From Candidatus Heimdallarchaeota archaeon (lineage in GTDB: Archaea > Asgardarchaeota > Heimdallarchaeia > Heimdallarchaeales > Kariarchaeaceae), in assembly GCA_021399405.1 (NCBI GenBank), contig JAAFKL010000377.1, positions 1-6,782 of the forward strand: a stretch of DNA of 6,782 nt, in the 5' to 3' direction. The position numbers and the translations under genes were made by a program. The stretch's first letter is position 1. Each line of letters begins with the position of its first letter. The notes under the pieces were generated by a model. That model searched no databases and had not been told where the DNA came from. It saw nothing but the letters and a program-made list of their open reading frames with translations. Of this stretch, positions 6,621-6,782 are shown one piece after another.

Positions 6621-6645
6621 TTTTTTGATCAATTTCCGATTTTTT
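6621..6645 (+). terminator. T-tract transcription terminator after the operon
   Basis: Two runs of six T (6621-6626 and 6640-6645) occur 52-76 nt after the stop of the SWIM gene. Oligo-T tracts on the non-template strand are the usual archaeal termination signal, and the position between two plus-strand transcription units fits. Confidence 0.5.
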
Positions 6646-6664
6646 CCAGTAAAATAATGGAAAA
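6642..6664 (+). repeat. 7-bp inverted repeat, possible hairpin
   Basis: TTTTCCA (6642-6648) and TGGAAAA (6658-6664) pair perfectly around a 9-nt loop. It overlaps the second T-run. It could add to termination or be incidental; the stem has only two G-C pairs and no T-run follows it. Confidence 0.3.
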
Positions 6665-6666
6665 TA

Positions 6667-6674
6667 TTATATAT
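6667..6674 (+). promoter_or_regulatory. TATA-like promoter element of the gene starting at 6731
   Basis: TTATATAT, close to the archaeal TATA consensus, lies 57 nt before the ATG at 6731. A start site near 6695-6700 would give a leader of about 30 nt. This supports the last gene being a separate transcription unit. Confidence 0.42.
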
Positions 6675-6713
6675 GATACATGCTCATTGTAGTTAGAAAG
6701 TAAATATCATATA
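6670..6713. repeat. 9-bp inverted repeat flanking the predicted start site of the last gene
   Basis: TATATGATA (6670-6678) and TATCATATA (6705-6713) are exact reverse complements, with 26 bp between them. One arm overlaps the TATA-like box and the other lies just past the predicted start site, as paired operators can. In such A+T-rich sequence a 9-bp match is not decisive. Confidence 0.28.
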
Positions 6714-6719
6714 CACAGA

Positions 6720-6725
6720 GTGATC
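6720..6725 (+). promoter_or_regulatory. Ribosome binding site GTGATC for the gene starting at 6731
   Basis: GTGATC matches six consecutive bases of the archaeal consensus GGAGGTGATC and lies 5 nt before ATG at 6731. It is the main reason for accepting this short edge frame as a gene. Confidence 0.6.
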
Positions 6726-6730
6726 CCAAT

Positions 6731-6782
6731 ATGAATTTGAAAGAGATTTATGGTATTAATACATTTAGCCATAAGGTGATGA
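6731..6782 (+). CDS. 5' end of a gene, possibly type III glutamine synthetase (runs off the right edge)
   Basis: Only 17 codons are present: MNLKEIYGINTFSHKVM. A TATA-like box, a good ribosome site and an upstream terminator all point to a real gene start. The pattern [IV][YF]GxNxFxxxVM resembles the beginning of the conserved region in type III glutamine synthetases (GlnN), which make glutamine from glutamate and ammonia. Those proteins usually have a longer stretch before this motif, and seventeen residues are too few for a firm call. There is no apparent functional link to the upstream operon. Confidence 0.5.
   Translation, partial: MNLKEIYGINTFSHKVM

Noticed and set aside
1..6782. CRISPR array, tRNA or rRNA gene, insertion-sequence ends
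   Set aside because: No regularly spaced repeats, no cloverleaf-like segment and no transposase or paired terminal repeats were seen in the non-coding stretches; long imperfect repeats could be missed by eye.

Overview
This AT-rich window (roughly a third G+C by eye) looks archaeal. Shine-Dalgarno matches to the archaeal 16S tail (GAGGTGA, GTGATC) sit at short spacing, TATA-like boxes lie the expected distance upstream of starts, intergenic T-runs resemble archaeal terminators, and one gene starts with TTG. An Asgard or related mesophilic lineage is a guess; no marker gene in the window settles it.

Layout. Left edge (1-673): the minus strand carries the 5' part of a class I SAM-dependent methyltransferase that runs off the window. 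Upstream of it is a C-terminal remnant of a TetR-family regulator, also on the minus strand. Pointing the other way is a C-terminal remnant of an alpha/beta hydrolase, interrupted by an amber codon. Both remnants have lost the halves that faced each other. One deletion that removed a divergent promoter and both 5' halves would explain this.

Centre (about 680-6570): a compact plus-strand operon of three genes. The first is a MoxR-type AAA+ ATPase (324 aa). The second is an 866-aa protein with a C-terminal von Willebrand factor A (vWA) domain and intact metal-site residues. The third is a 735-aa protein with an N-terminal SWIM-like zinc finger of variant form HxC-x9-CxH. The gap between genes 1 and 2 is 10 nt, with the ribosome site touching the upstream stop codon. 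Genes 2 and 3 overlap by ATGA. A TATA box overlapping a perfect 7-bp palindrome precedes the operon.

Right edge (6570-6782): T-rich terminator-like tracts, then a second promoter region and the first 17 codons of another gene. Its N-terminus resembles type III glutamine synthetase.

How the genes may work together. MoxR ATPases paired with vWA proteins generally act as ATP-driven chaperone or metal-insertion machines on a client. Adding a large SWIM-finger protein gives a three-part machine of the same general make-up as the poorly understood enterobacterial yeh cluster (MoxR, vWA and SWIM components). The target is unknown. The most interesting detail is that the N-terminus of the vWA protein resembles the sensor-2 lid of the MoxR protein beside it. 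This recalls magnesium-chelatase D subunits, which join a degenerate AAA+ module to a vWA domain.
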